Of a DNA stretch of 64,000 nt, positions 52,016-60,028 are shown piece after piece. The stretch is taken from assembly GCF_003355475.1 (NCBI RefSeq), contig NZ_CP031356.1, forward strand, positions 2,108,001 through 2,172,000, written 5' to 3'. The translations under genes and the position numbers were made by a program. The DNA is from Brachybacterium saurashtrense (GTDB lineage Bacteria; Actinomycetota; Actinomycetes; Actinomycetales; Dermabacteraceae). The notes under the pieces are model-generated. The model was given only the letters and a program-made list of their open reading frames with translations, was not told where the DNA came from and did not search any database. Positions within the stretch are counted from its first letter, which is position 1; each line of letters opens with the position of its first letter.

Positions 52016-52428
52016 GCTGCGATCCTTCCACGGCACTGCCCATTTCGAAAGCCTGTTCCTCCATTGTGGATAACATCGGGATCCCCCACTCTCCCTCCAC
52101 AGTGCCCCTCGACCAGCATTCTCTCCACATTCTTTCTCTCACCTGGAAAAACAGGACCCTCCACACAGCACCCTCTCCACAATGCCCCTCCACGGCTTTT
52201 CTCTCGTTCTCCGCACGCCGATGGAGAAGCGGCTGCATCGACCGTCGGCCGCGGTCGCACCGCCTGCCCGCCGAGGCTGCACCACCTGCCCGCCGAGGCC
52301 GCACCACCTGCCCTCTCCACCCGTCACCCAGAGTTCACCTCCCCGTGGCCGATACGTCCATCACTGCCGCCTACTGTGGCCGCATCGTCCACAGCGGCCC
52401 TCGACGGGCCCGCACCGAGAGGCTCTCC
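52016..52428. other. Gene-free stretch with DnaA-box-like cluster
   Basis: No gene fits. Six matches to the relaxed actinobacterial DnaA-box pattern YYVTCCACA (or its complement) lie at 52065-52073, 52093-52101, 52121-52129, 52157-52165, 52173-52181 and 52385-52393. The first is the perfect complement of TTATCCACA. The stretch also contains the 22-bp tandem repeats at 52257-52322 and a near-duplicate CTCCACARTGCCCCTC at 52095 and 52175. It is AT-richer and C/T-rich on the + strand. It separates divergent genes, so it also holds both promoters. Confidence 0.5.
52257..52322. repeat. 22-bp tandem repeat, two full copies plus part
   Basis: Units begin GCACCRCCTGCCCGCC at 52257 and 52279, with a diverged third from 52301. 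The copies differ by two bases. Confidence 0.75.
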
Positions 52429-53118
52429 GTGACCGTTCGCCCCACCCTCGTGCTCGACTTCGACGGGACCCTCGCCCTCGGGCGGGGCCCGCTGCAGGCC
52501 TACGTCGGCGCCCTCGCGGCGCAGCTCGAGGATCCCGCCCGGCGCGATCGGGTCTCGTCGGCCTGCCTCGCCGCCGTCGCGGCGTTCGACGCCGGCACCA
52601 CCTCGCATCGCGACGCCTACGACGCGGTGCGCACCGCCGCTCTCGCCGAGGGCGTCGCCGACGACCAGCTGGGCCGCGCCTACCTGGCCAGCCGCGAGCT
52701 GCTGGGCACTCCGGAGGCGCCGGTCCTCGCGCCGGACGGCCTCGCCGCGTTCCTCGCCGAGATCTCCCTGTCGGCCACCTGCGTGCTCGCCACGAACGCC
52801 CCGGAGATCGGCGTGGACCGGGCGCTGCGCTCCCTCGGGATCGCGGAGACGCTCACCGCCCGGCACCACGACCTCGGCAAGCCGTCGGGCCTGGAGCCCC
52901 TGGTCGCCGGCCTCCTCTCCCACGGCCCCGTCCTCGCCGTCGGGGACATCTGGGAGTTCGATCTGGCGCCCGCCCACCGCCTCGGCGCGGACACCGCCCT
53001 GGTGGGCGTGCGCGAGACCCCCGAAGCCCGCCCCACGATGCGGGGCGCGTCCCTGTCCGCTCTCTTCGACCCGATCCGCGACTGGGTCTCCGCCCAGCGC
53101 CTCCGCACCCCCGCCTGA
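52429..53118 (+). CDS. HAD-superfamily hydrolase
   Basis: A 229-residue HAD phosphatase. Motif I DFDGTLAL gives the catalytic Asp pair, motif II is ATNAPEIG (Thr), motif III uses the Lys of LGKPSGLEPL, and motif IV is VGDIWEFDL with acidic residues. It removes a phosphate from a small molecule, substrate unknown. GTG at 52429 follows GAGAGG. It stands alone between the DnaA-box-rich stretch and the phosphonate-type importer. Confidence 0.85.
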   Translation: MTVRPTLVLDFDGTLALGRGPLQAYVGALAAQLEDPARRDRVSSACLAAVAAFDAGTTSHRDAYDAVRTAALAEGVADDQLGRAYLASRELLGTPEAPVLAPDGLAAFLAEISLSATCVLATNAPEIGVDRALRSLGIAETLTARHHDLGKPSGLEPLVAGLLSHGPVLAVGDIWEFDLAPAHRLGADTALVGVRETPEARPTMRGASLSALFDPIRDWVSAQRLRTPA

Positions 53119-53210
53119 TCCCGCCCGGCCCGATCCGCCCGCACCCCGCCACGCCCACACCCTGACCCGCCCACCTGCCTGTTCCTCCCCTCCCGAAAGG
53201 TCTGCCCGCC

Positions 53211-54221
53211 ATGCGCAAGAACCTCCTGACCACCTCCGCCGCCGCGCTCGCGCTGCTGAGCATCGTCGGCTGCTCCTCCGGCTCCGCGGACGGCGCCGAC
53301 GGTGCCTCCGGCGCAGAGGAGTGGCCCGAGGAGATCACCATCTCCCTGGTCCCCTCCGTGGAGGGCGAGGACCTCGCCGAGGCCCTCGACCCGCTCACCG
53401 CCTACCTCTCCGACGGCCTCGGCATCGAGGTCAACGGGGTGGTCGCCACCGACTACGCCGCCACCGTGGAGGCGCTCGGCGCGGACCAGGCGCAGGTGAT
53501 CATCACCGACGCCGGCTCGCTCTACCAGGCCACCGAGCAGCACGGCGCGGAGCTCGTGCTGCGCGACGTGCGCTTCGGCGCCACCTCCTACGCCTCGATC
53601 GCGATGACGAACAACCCCGAGAAGTACTGCGAGGACGAGGTGGTCACCGCCACCTACGGCGCCACCGGCGACGAGCTGGCCTACTGCAACGGCACCGAGA
53701 CCGGCCCCGAGGCCGCCGGCGAGGGACCCGCCGGGCTCGAGGCGCTCGCCGCGATCGACGGCACCGTCCCCGTCGCGCTCCAGGCGGCCACCTCCCCGGC
53801 CGGGTACCAGTACCCGATCGTGGCGATGCGCGAGCAGGGCGTGGACACCGACGCCCTGCAGCAGGTGCCCGTCGAGGGGAACAACAACGCCGTGCTCGCG
53901 GTGCAGAACGGCGACGCGGAGGTGGGCTTCGCCTACTGGGACGCCCGCCCGACGGTCATGGAGGAGGCGCCGACGGTGGGCGAGGACACCGTGGTGTTCG
54001 CGTACACCGAGCCGATCCCCAACGGCGGCGTGGCCGTCTCCTCCTCGCTGCCCGATGATCTCGCCGCGGAGCTCACCACGTTGATGGACGACTACGCGGA
54101 CTCCTCCGACGAGGCCTCCGAGGTCATGTTCGACCTGGTGGGCCTCTCGGACTGGACGGCGGACACGCAGCCGGAGCAGATCGCCCGCTACGGCGAGATC
54201 CTGGAGCAGTTCGCGCAGTGA
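53211..54221 (+). CDS. phnD: Phosphonate-type ABC importer binding lipoprotein (PhnD-like)
   Basis: A 336-residue binding protein. Lipobox IVGCSS ends the signal. The PhnD-like fold shows as [21 protein letters not shown], an [20 protein letters not shown] segment and [17 protein letters not shown]. It captures a phosphonate or related oxyanion; the exact ligand cannot be read from sequence. ATG at 53211 has GAAAGG upstream. Four coupled genes follow in the order binding protein-ATPase-permease-permease-regulator. Confidence 0.87.
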   Translation: MRKNLLTTSAAALALLSIVGCSSGSADGADGASGAEEWPEEITISLVPSVEGEDLAEALDPLTAYLSDGLGIEVNGVVATDYAATVEALGADQAQVIITDAGSLYQATEQHGAELVLRDVRFGATSYASIAMTNNPEKYCEDEVVTATYGATGDELAYCNGTETGPEAAGEGPAGLEALAAIDGTVPVALQAATSPAGYQYPIVAMREQGVDTDALQQVPVEGNNNAVLAVQNGDAEVGFAYWDARPTVMEEAPTVGEDTVVFAYTEPIPNGGVAVSSSLPDDLAAELTTLMDDYADSSDEASEVMFDLVGLSDWTADTQPEQIARYGEILEQFAQ

Positions 54222-55042
54222 CCTCCACCCAGTCCGCGGCGGCCGGGGCGAGCGCCCCGGCCGCCGCCCGGCCGATCGTCCTGCGAGACGTCACTGTCAC
54301 CTACCCCAGCGGCACCCGGGCCCTGCGCGGCGTGTCCCTGCGCCTCGAGCCCGGCGAGATGGTCTCGGTGGTGGGGCTGTCCGGCTCGGGCAAGTCCACC
54401 CTGATCCGCACCCTGAACGGCCTGGCCCCGCTCACCGGCGGCTCGGTGCGCCTCGGCGAGCAGGAGGTGGGCGGGCTGTCCGGTCGCCGGCTGCGCGAGC
54501 TGCGCGGCGGCATCGGCATGATCTTTCAGGGCTTCAACCTCGCCGAGCGCACCACCGTGCTGCACAACGCCCTGGTGGGCCGCTTCGCCCACTCCCCCAC
54601 GTGGCGCACCCTGCTGGGCACGCCCAGCCGTGAGGACCTCCGGATCGTCACCGAGGCGCTGGACTCCGTCGGCATGCTCGAGCGCGCCTGGTCCCGGGCG
54701 GGAGCCCTCTCCGGCGGGCAGAAGCAGAGGGTCGCGATCGCGCGCGCCCTCTCCCAGCAGCCGTCGGTGATGCTGGCCGACGAGCCGGTGGCGAGCCTGG
54801 ACCCGCCCACGGCGCACTCGGTGATGGGGGACCTGCGCCGCATCAACCGCGAGCGCGGCCTCACCGTGCTGGTGAACCTGCACCTGATGGATCTCGCCCG
54901 GCAGTACACCACGCGGATGATCGGTCTGCGCGAGGGCGAGGTGGTGTTCGACGGGCCGGCGGCCACGGCGACCGACGCCGACTTCGAGACGATCTACGGC
55001 CGGCCGGTGCAGGGCCGGGACCAGCTGGGGGAGCCGACATGA
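54218..55042 (+). CDS. phnC: Phosphonate-type ABC importer ATPase (PhnC-like)
   Basis: A 274-residue ABC ATPase: Walker [11 protein letters not shown]-loop [14 protein letters not shown], signature LSGGQKQRV and Walker [14 protein letters not shown], with the H-loop VNLHLMDLA typical of PhnC (His after Leu). GTG at 54218 overlaps the phnD stop (GTGA). Confidence 0.9.
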   Translation: MTSTQSAAAGASAPAAARPIVLRDVTVTYPSGTRALRGVSLRLEPGEMVSVVGLSGSGKSTLIRTLNGLAPLTGGSVRLGEQEVGGLSGRRLRELRGGIGMIFQGFNLAERTTVLHNALVGRFAHSPTWRTLLGTPSREDLRIVTEALDSVGMLERAWSRAGALSGGQKQRVAIARALSQQPSVMLADEPVASLDPPTAHSVMGDLRRINRERGLTVLVNLHLMDLARQYTTRMIGLREGEVVFDGPAATATDADFETIYGRPVQGRDQLGEPT

Positions 55043-55836
55043 GCGCCCCCGTGCTGCCCCCGCGCCCCACGCACCGGCTGCGCACCGCGCTGATCCTCGC
55101 CGCGCTGGCCGCGATGACCGCCGCGACCTGCCTGCCGGCGATCGGCGGGGTGGAGATCGACCTCGCCGCGCTCGCCCGCAACTGGCGCCACGGCGCCGAG
55201 AAGCTCCTGCAGCTCGCCCGGCCGAATCTCGCCTTCGCACCCCGCACCGTCGGGCCGATGCTGGAGACGCTCGCGATGGCCCTGGTCGGCGCGGTCACGG
55301 CGGCGCTGCTGTCGATCCCGGTCACGCTGTGGGCGGCGCGCCCCTCGAACCCGAGCACGCCGGTGCGCCAGGGGGTGCGCGCCCTCGTGAACCTGGTGCG
55401 CGCCGTGCCGGACCTGGTCTACGCGACGATCCTGGTGGCGATGATCGGCGTGGGCACCCTCCCGGGCGTGGTGACGCTGGTCCTGTTCGACCTCGGGGTG
55501 GTGGTGAAGCTCGTCTCCGAGGCGATCGACGCGACCGAGCACCCGTACCTCGAGGCGGGGCGTGCCGCCGGCGGCCGGCAGCTCCAGCTCAACCGGGCCA
55601 CGGTGCTGCCGCAGTCCTGGCCGCTGTTCGCCAACCAGTGGCTGTACTCGCTCGAGCTCAACGTGCGCATCTCCGCGATCCTGGGGATCGTGGGGGCGGG
55701 CGGCATCGGGCGCCTGCTCGACGAGCGGCGCGCGTTCTACGCCTACGAGGACGTCTCGCTGATCATCCTCGAGATCCTGGTCGTGGTGGTGCTGATCGAG
55801 CTGCTCTCGAACGTGCTGCGCAGGAGGCTGCGATGA
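55039..55836 (+). CDS. phnE: Phosphonate-type ABC importer permease 1 (PhnE-like)
   Basis: A 265-residue permease with about six spans. The coupling region [32 protein letters not shown] is the PhnE type, and [16 protein letters not shown] follows. ATG at 55039 overlaps the phnC stop by 4 nt. Confidence 0.88.
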   Translation: MSAPVLPPRPTHRLRTALILAALAAMTAATCLPAIGGVEIDLAALARNWRHGAEKLLQLARPNLAFAPRTVGPMLETLAMALVGAVTAALLSIPVTLWAARPSNPSTPVRQGVRALVNLVRAVPDLVYATILVAMIGVGTLPGVVTLVLFDLGVVVKLVSEAIDATEHPYLEAGRAAGGRQLQLNRATVLPQSWPLFANQWLYSLELNVRISAILGIVGAGGIGRLLDERRAFYAYEDVSLIILEILVVVVLIELLSNVLRRRLR

Positions 55837-56747
55837 GCGCCGTGCCCGCCTCGCCCACCTCGTCGGCCGGCCGACCGCCCTCCGGCGGTCCCTCGAGGGG
55901 CCGCCCGTCGGGAGCGCCGACGGGTGCCCGCCCGGCTCCTGCTCTCCCGCCCCGGCCCTCCCGCATCGGCCCCACCCTGGCGGCGCTGGCCGCGGGGGCG
56001 GTGGTGCTGCTGGCGGTGGCGGATCTCGACATCGCCTGGGGCTCCCTCGGCGAGATCCCCGGACGCGTCGCGACCTACCTGGGGCTCCTGTTCGCCGAGC
56101 CGAACTGGGAGAAGCTGCCGCGGGCCCTGTTCGAGACCTGGCGCTCGGTGTCGATGGCGTGGCTGGGGGCGCTGGGCTGCGTGGCGCTGTCGATCCCGCT
56201 GGGGATCCTCGCCGCCCACGGGGTGGGGCCCGCCTGGGTGCGGTACCCGCTGCGGGGACTGTTCGCCGTGATCCGGGCGGTGCCCGAGGTGGTGATCGCG
56301 CTGATCCTGCTCACGGTGACGGGGCTGACGCCGTTCACCGGGGCGCTGGCGCTGGCGATCGCGGGCATCGGCACCCAGGGCAAGTGGGTGTACGAGACGG
56401 TGGAGTCGGTGCAGGAGGGGGCCTCGGAGGCGGTGCGCGCCGCGGGCGGCTCCACGGCCGAGGTGGCGCGCTGGGCGCTGTGGCCGGCGGCGGCGCCGTC
56501 GCTGCTGTCCTTCGCGCTGTACCGCTTCGAGATCAACATCCGCACCTCGGCGGTGCTGGGCCTTATCGGGGCCGGCGGCATCGGCACTATGCTCTCGAAC
56601 TACACCAACTACCGCGAGTGGGACACGGTGGGGATGCTGCTGATCGTGGTCGTCGCGATCACGATGCTCATCGACCTCGTCTCCGGCGACCTGCGCCGAC
56701 GGATCATGGAGGGAGCGAGGCCCCGTGCCGTGGACCGGACCCCCTGA
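55833..56747 (+). CDS. phnE: Phosphonate-type ABC importer permease 2 (PhnE-like)
   Basis: A 304-residue permease paralogous to the preceding one, with a Pro/Gly-rich cytoplasmic N-terminus of about 50 residues. The coupling loop is ETVESVQEGASEAVRAAGGSTAEVARWALWPAA and the end motif is GAGGIGTMLSNYTNYREWDT. ATG at 55833 overlaps the previous gene (ATGA). Two distinct PhnE copies in one operon are common for this family, forming a heterodimer. Confidence 0.88.
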   Translation: MSAVPASPTSSAGRPPSGGPSRGRPSGAPTGARPAPALPPRPSRIGPTLAALAAGAVVLLAVADLDIAWGSLGEIPGRVATYLGLLFAEPNWEKLPRALFETWRSVSMAWLGALGCVALSIPLGILAAHGVGPAWVRYPLRGLFAVIRAVPEVVIALILLTVTGLTPFTGALALAIAGIGTQGKWVYETVESVQEGASEAVRAAGGSTAEVARWALWPAAAPSLLSFALYRFEINIRTSAVLGLIGAGGIGTMLSNYTNYREWDTVGMLLIVVVAITMLIDLVSGDLRRRIMEGARPRAVDRTP

Positions 56748-57591
56748 GGCGCCCCTGAGCACCCGCGTCGCCGCGCTCGCCCCGGCGATGCAGCGCAGCG
56801 AGCGCCTGGTGGCGGAGGCGATCACCGCGGATCTCCCGGCCGCCGTGGAGTGCACCGCCCAGCAGCTCGCGGAGCGGATCGGGGTGGGGCGCGCCTCCGT
56901 GGTGCGCACCGCGCGGACCCTCGGCTACGAGGGGTACCCGCAGATGCGGGTGGCGCTGGCCCGCGAGCTCTCCTTCGACGAGGGCGCGGAGGCGGAGCCG
57001 GCCGGGGAGGCGGGCTCGGCCGATGCGGTGCGCGCCGCGGTGCTGCGCTTCTCCCGCACTCTGCCCCGCGTCGCCTCCGCGCTCTCCCCCGACGCGGTGG
57101 ACACGGTGGTCGCCGCGCTGGACGAGGCGCCCCGGGTGGTGATCGCGGCCTCCGGGCTGTCCGTGCCGCTGGCCCTCGGCGCGGCGATGCGGCTCAGCGC
57201 CGCGGACCGTCCGGCGGAGTTCCTGCCGGATGCGCTCTCGCAGCAGATCGCGGCCCGTCACCTGGACTCCCGCTCGGTGTGCCTGGTGATCTCCGGCTCC
57301 GGCGCCAACCCCGCCTCCCTCGACGTGGCCGGCGAGGCCCGCCGCGCCGGGGCGCGGGTGCTGGCGCTGACCTCCTTCGCCCATGCGCCGCTGGTGGAGG
57401 TGGCCGAGGCGGCGCTGGTGGTGCCGACGATGCACGACTCGTTCTCCGACGAGCTGCGGCTCACCTCCCGCACCGCGATGACCCTGGTGCTGGAGGCGGT
57501 GGTGGAGCTGCTGATCGTGCGCCGCGGGGAGCGGGGTGCCCGCGCCCGCGACTCCGTGCTCTCCCTGCTGGGCGAGCGCCTCACCGAGTAG
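56725..57591 (+). CDS. MurR/RpiR-family regulator with SIS domain
   Basis: A 288-residue regulator: an N-terminal RpiR helix-turn-helix (TAQQLAERIGVGRASVVRTARTLGYEGY) and a SIS sugar-phosphate-binding domain (VVIAASGLSVPLALGAAMRL, SVCLVISGSGANPASLDVAGEA). GTG at 56725 overlaps the second permease by 23 nt, so it is the last gene of the importer operon. Such regulators respond to phosphosugars or amino-sugar phosphates, which makes a phosphonate-only role for the importer doubtful. Confidence 0.88.
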   Translation: MPWTGPPEAPLSTRVAALAPAMQRSERLVAEAITADLPAAVECTAQQLAERIGVGRASVVRTARTLGYEGYPQMRVALARELSFDEGAEAEPAGEAGSADAVRAAVLRFSRTLPRVASALSPDAVDTVVAALDEAPRVVIAASGLSVPLALGAAMRLSAADRPAEFLPDALSQQIAARHLDSRSVCLVISGSGANPASLDVAGEARRAGARVLALTSFAHAPLVEVAEAALVVPTMHDSFSDELRLTSRTAMTLVLEAVVELLIVRRGERGARARDSVLSLLGERLTE

Positions 57592-57698
57592 CGGCGCCTC
57601 TCCCCGACCGTCCGGTCCAGCACTGTGACCTGCACCGACAGGCGGGAACGCGGTGAGTCCACCCCGTGCGGGGGCCGGGCGCCTACCGTGAACGACCA

Positions 57699-57720
57699 CG
57701 TCCCACAGCCTGGTGGGACG
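57699..57720 (+). other. Hairpin at the 5' end of the small peptide mRNA
   Basis: A perfect 8-bp stem (57699-57706 with 57713-57720) with a 6-nt loop. TACCGT at 57684-57689 predicts transcription from about 57696, so the hairpin would begin the message and sit 5 nt before the GGAAGGAG site. It could also act as the terminator of the phn operon. Confidence 0.5.
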
Positions 57721-57740
57721 CCCGACGGAAGGAGCCCCTC

Positions 57741-57815
57741 ATGCGACGGGTCGTTCTCCCCATCAGTCTCACGACCGTGCTGCTGATCATCATCATCCTG
57801 CTGCTCGTGCTCTGA
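57741..57815 (+). CDS. 24-aa single-span membrane peptide
   Basis: A strong GGAAGGAG ribosome site 8 nt upstream opens a 24-codon frame: basic MRRVVLP, then a run of Ile/Leu/Val to the C-terminus, one membrane helix. TACCGT (57684-57689) and the hairpin above lie upstream and a 12-bp terminator stem lies downstream, so it looks like an independent transcription unit. No known small protein matches by memory. It may act on a membrane partner (inference). Confidence 0.65.
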   Translation: MRRVVLPISLTTVLLIIIILLLVL

Positions 57816-57851
57816 CGCGCCGGTCGACCGGGCCCGAGCGCGGTGCCCGAA

Positions 57852-57895
57852 CTCGCGGGATCCTCGAGGCGCGATGGCGCCGGGGATCCCGCGAG
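57852..57895 (+). terminator. Terminator after the small membrane peptide gene
   Basis: A perfect 12-bp stem (57852-57863 with 57884-57895) with a 20-nt loop, 36 nt after the stop. Confidence 0.7.
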
Positions 57896-57926
57896 CACGA
57901 GGTGGGACGGGAGGAGTGCCGCGGCC

Positions 57927-57998
57927 TCAGGGGTAGGCGACGAAGTCGAGCTCCTCGAAGGCGGCGCTCTTGACGGACAGGACCTGTCCGCCAGGCGG
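57927..57998 (-). pseudogene. Possible 3' fossil of an unidentified gene
   Basis: About 20 codons ending in a stop (57929-57927) read GQVLSVKSAAFEELDFVAYP. Their third positions are all G/C, as in real genes, but no start or longer frame is present. The remainder of 57896-58077 shows only the ribosome site of the next gene. Confidence 0.25.
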
Positions 57999-58077
57999 GG
58001 GATGATGTCCCCAACCCGGTGCCGGGATCCCGGTGCCGCGGCCCTGCCCACCGCCCAGCCCACGAAGGAGTGGCCTC

Positions 58078-58539
58078 ATGAGCGCCACCGTCCAGATCAC
58101 GATCGACGCCCACGACCCTCGCGCCCTCTCGCTGTTCTGGAGGGAGGTGCTGGGCTACGTGCACCCCGCCCCGCCGGGCGTCGAGCTCGCCGCGGGCGAG
58201 GATCCGCTGGCGGCATGGGACGCGTTCCTGGAGCGCAGCGGGGTGCCCGAGGAGCAGCGCAACAGCGCCTCCGCCCTCGAGGACCCGGACGGCACCGGCC
58301 CGCGGCTGTTCTTCCAGAGGGTGCCGGAGGGCAAGGTCGCGAAGAACCGCATGCACCTGGACGTGCGCACCGCGACCGCGCTGCGGGGCGAGGAGCGGAT
58401 GGCCGCGCTCGAGGCGCGTTGCGCCGAGCTGGTCGCGCTGGGCGCCACGCGGCGGGAGCGGCACGAGCCGGAGGCGCCGACGAGCATCGGCTTCCTGGTG
58501 ATGCAGGATCCGGAGGGCAACGAGTTCTGCCTGGACTGA
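58078..58539 (+). CDS. VOC-superfamily (glyoxalase-like) protein
   Basis: A 153-residue protein. The fold is recognisable from VQITIDAHDPRALSLFWREVLGY at the N-terminus and VMQDPEGNEFCLD at the C-terminus, plus NRMHLDVRT in the middle, giving two beta-alpha-beta-beta modules. Metal-ligand His and Glu candidates are present (HLDV, GNEF). The substrate is unknown. ATG at 58078 has GAAGGAG upstream. Confidence 0.85.
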   Translation: MSATVQITIDAHDPRALSLFWREVLGYVHPAPPGVELAAGEDPLAAWDAFLERSGVPEEQRNSASALEDPDGTGPRLFFQRVPEGKVAKNRMHLDVRTATALRGEERMAALEARCAELVALGATRRERHEPEAPTSIGFLVMQDPEGNEFCLD

Positions 58540-58621
58540 GCGGTGCTGGCGTGGGCTCCGGCGAGGAGCCAGGCACTGTCAGGGACTCCCTCACGCCCGC
58601 GCCGTTGCCTACGGTGGCGCC

Positions 58622-60028
58622 ATGCAGAGCACCCCCGAGACCGCGCGGACGGCGGATCCGCCCCGGCCCGCCCCCGGCGCGATGACCTCTGCGCAGCGCA
58701 CCACCCTGGTCCTGGCGTCGCTGGGCTTCTTCCTCATCACCCTCGACGTGCTGATCGTCAACCTCGCCCTGCCCAGCATCGAGCAGGACCTGGGCGGCGG
58801 CACCAGCGCCCAGCAGTGGATCCTCGACGGTTACACGCTGCTGTTCGCGGCGCTGCTGCTGTGCGCGGGGAACCTCTCCGACCGGCTCGGGGCGCGGCGG
58901 GCGTATCTGCTGGGGCTGGCCGCCTTCGGCGTCGCCTCGCTGCTGTGTGCGCTGGCGCCGTCGGCGGCGCTGCTGATCGCGGCGCGCTGCGTGCAGGGCG
59001 CGACGGCGGCGCTCATGCTGCCGGCGTCGATGGCGCTGGTGCGGGAGGCGTTCGAGGATCCGGCCGCGCGCTCGCGGGCGCTGGGGATCTGGGCCTCCGG
59101 AGGGGCGGTGGCCTCCGCGGCGGGGCCGCTGCTGGGAGGGTTCCTCTCCGCGCTCGACTGGAGGCTGATCTTCGCCGTCAACGTGCCGGTGATCCTCGGG
59201 ATGCTGCTGCTGGCCGGGCGCATCGCCTCGTCGCCTCGCCGCCCCGCACCGTTCGACCTGCTCGGTCAGGTGCTCGCGGTGGTGGGGCTCGGCGCGCTGG
59301 TGATCGGGCTGATCGAGGGCGGTGAGAGCGGGTTCGGCTCCGCCCCGATCCTGGGCTGCTTCGTGCTGGCCGCGGTGGCGCTGGGCGGCTTCGTGCTCGC
59401 GCAGGCGCGGGTGGCGCACCCGATGATGCCGCTCACGCTGTTCCGCACCGCCCCGATGCGGATCGCGATGTTCGGCGGGTTCGTCTTCATCCTCACCTGG
59501 TTCGGCACCGTGTTCCTCACCAGCCTGTTCCTGCAGCAGCAGCTGGGGCTCGACTCGGGCCTGGCCGGGCTGTGCTTCCTGCCCTCGGCGGTGATGGCGT
59601 TCGTGGGCAACGTGGCCAGCGGTCACCTCGCCAACCGCTTCGGCACCCGGGTGCCGACGGTGCTGGGGCTCACCTCGATGACGGTGGGCGTGCTGGGCCT
59701 CGCCGTCGCCGCGGGCGGCGAGTCGGTGCTGGCGATCACGCTGCTGATCGTGCTGGTGGGCACGGGCGGATCGCTGGCCACTCCCCCGTTCGCGGGCGTG
59801 GTGCTGGCCCAGGCGGCTCCGGGCCAGGCCGGGATCGCCAGTGCCACGGCGAACATGTTCCGGCAGGTGGGCGGCGCACTGGCGATCGCCGTCTGCGGGG
59901 TGCTGATCGCGCACTCCGGCGGCTTCGTGAGCGGGATGCAGACGGCGCTGGTGGGGATGGCCGTGCTGGGCGCGCTCGGCGCCGGGCTGAGCCTGCGGCT
60001 CGGCCGCGCGGCGAGCACTCCCGCCTGA
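58622..60028 (+). CDS. MFS exporter of the DHA2 type
   Basis: A 468-residue transporter with about 14 spans. DHA2 signatures: LDVLIVNLALPSIEQDLG (motif D-like), GNLSDRLGARRAYLLG (motif A) and AARCVQGATAALMLPASMALV (motif B). It should export drugs or metabolites by proton antiport. ATG at 58622 stands 6 nt after TACGGT (58610-58615), a leaderless pattern. Its TGA abuts the stop of the convergent gene with no gap (TGATCA). Confidence 0.9.
   Translation: MQSTPETARTADPPRPAPGAMTSAQRTTLVLASLGFFLITLDVLIVNLALPSIEQDLGGGTSAQQWILDGYTLLFAALLLCAGNLSDRLGARRAYLLGLAAFGVASLLCALAPSAALLIAARCVQGATAALMLPASMALVREAFEDPAARSRALGIWASGGAVASAAGPLLGGFLSALDWRLIFAVNVPVILGMLLLAGRIASSPRRPAPFDLLGQVLAVVGLGALVIGLIEGGESGFGSAPILGCFVLAAVALGGFVLAQARVAHPMMPLTLFRTAPMRIAMFGGFVFILTWFGTVFLTSLFLQQQLGLDSGLAGLCFLPSAVMAFVGNVASGHLANRFGTRVPTVLGLTSMTVGVLGLAVAAGGESVLAITLLIVLVGTGGSLATPPFAGVVLAQAAPGQAGIASATANMFRQVGGALAIAVCGVLIAHSGGFVSGMQTALVGMAVLGALGAGLSLRLGRAASTPA

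Noticed and set aside
57896..58077. A full reverse-strand gene around the LSVKSAAFEELDFVAYP peptide
   Set aside because: Only about 20 good codons exist before the frame loses coding character; listed instead as a low-confidence fossil.
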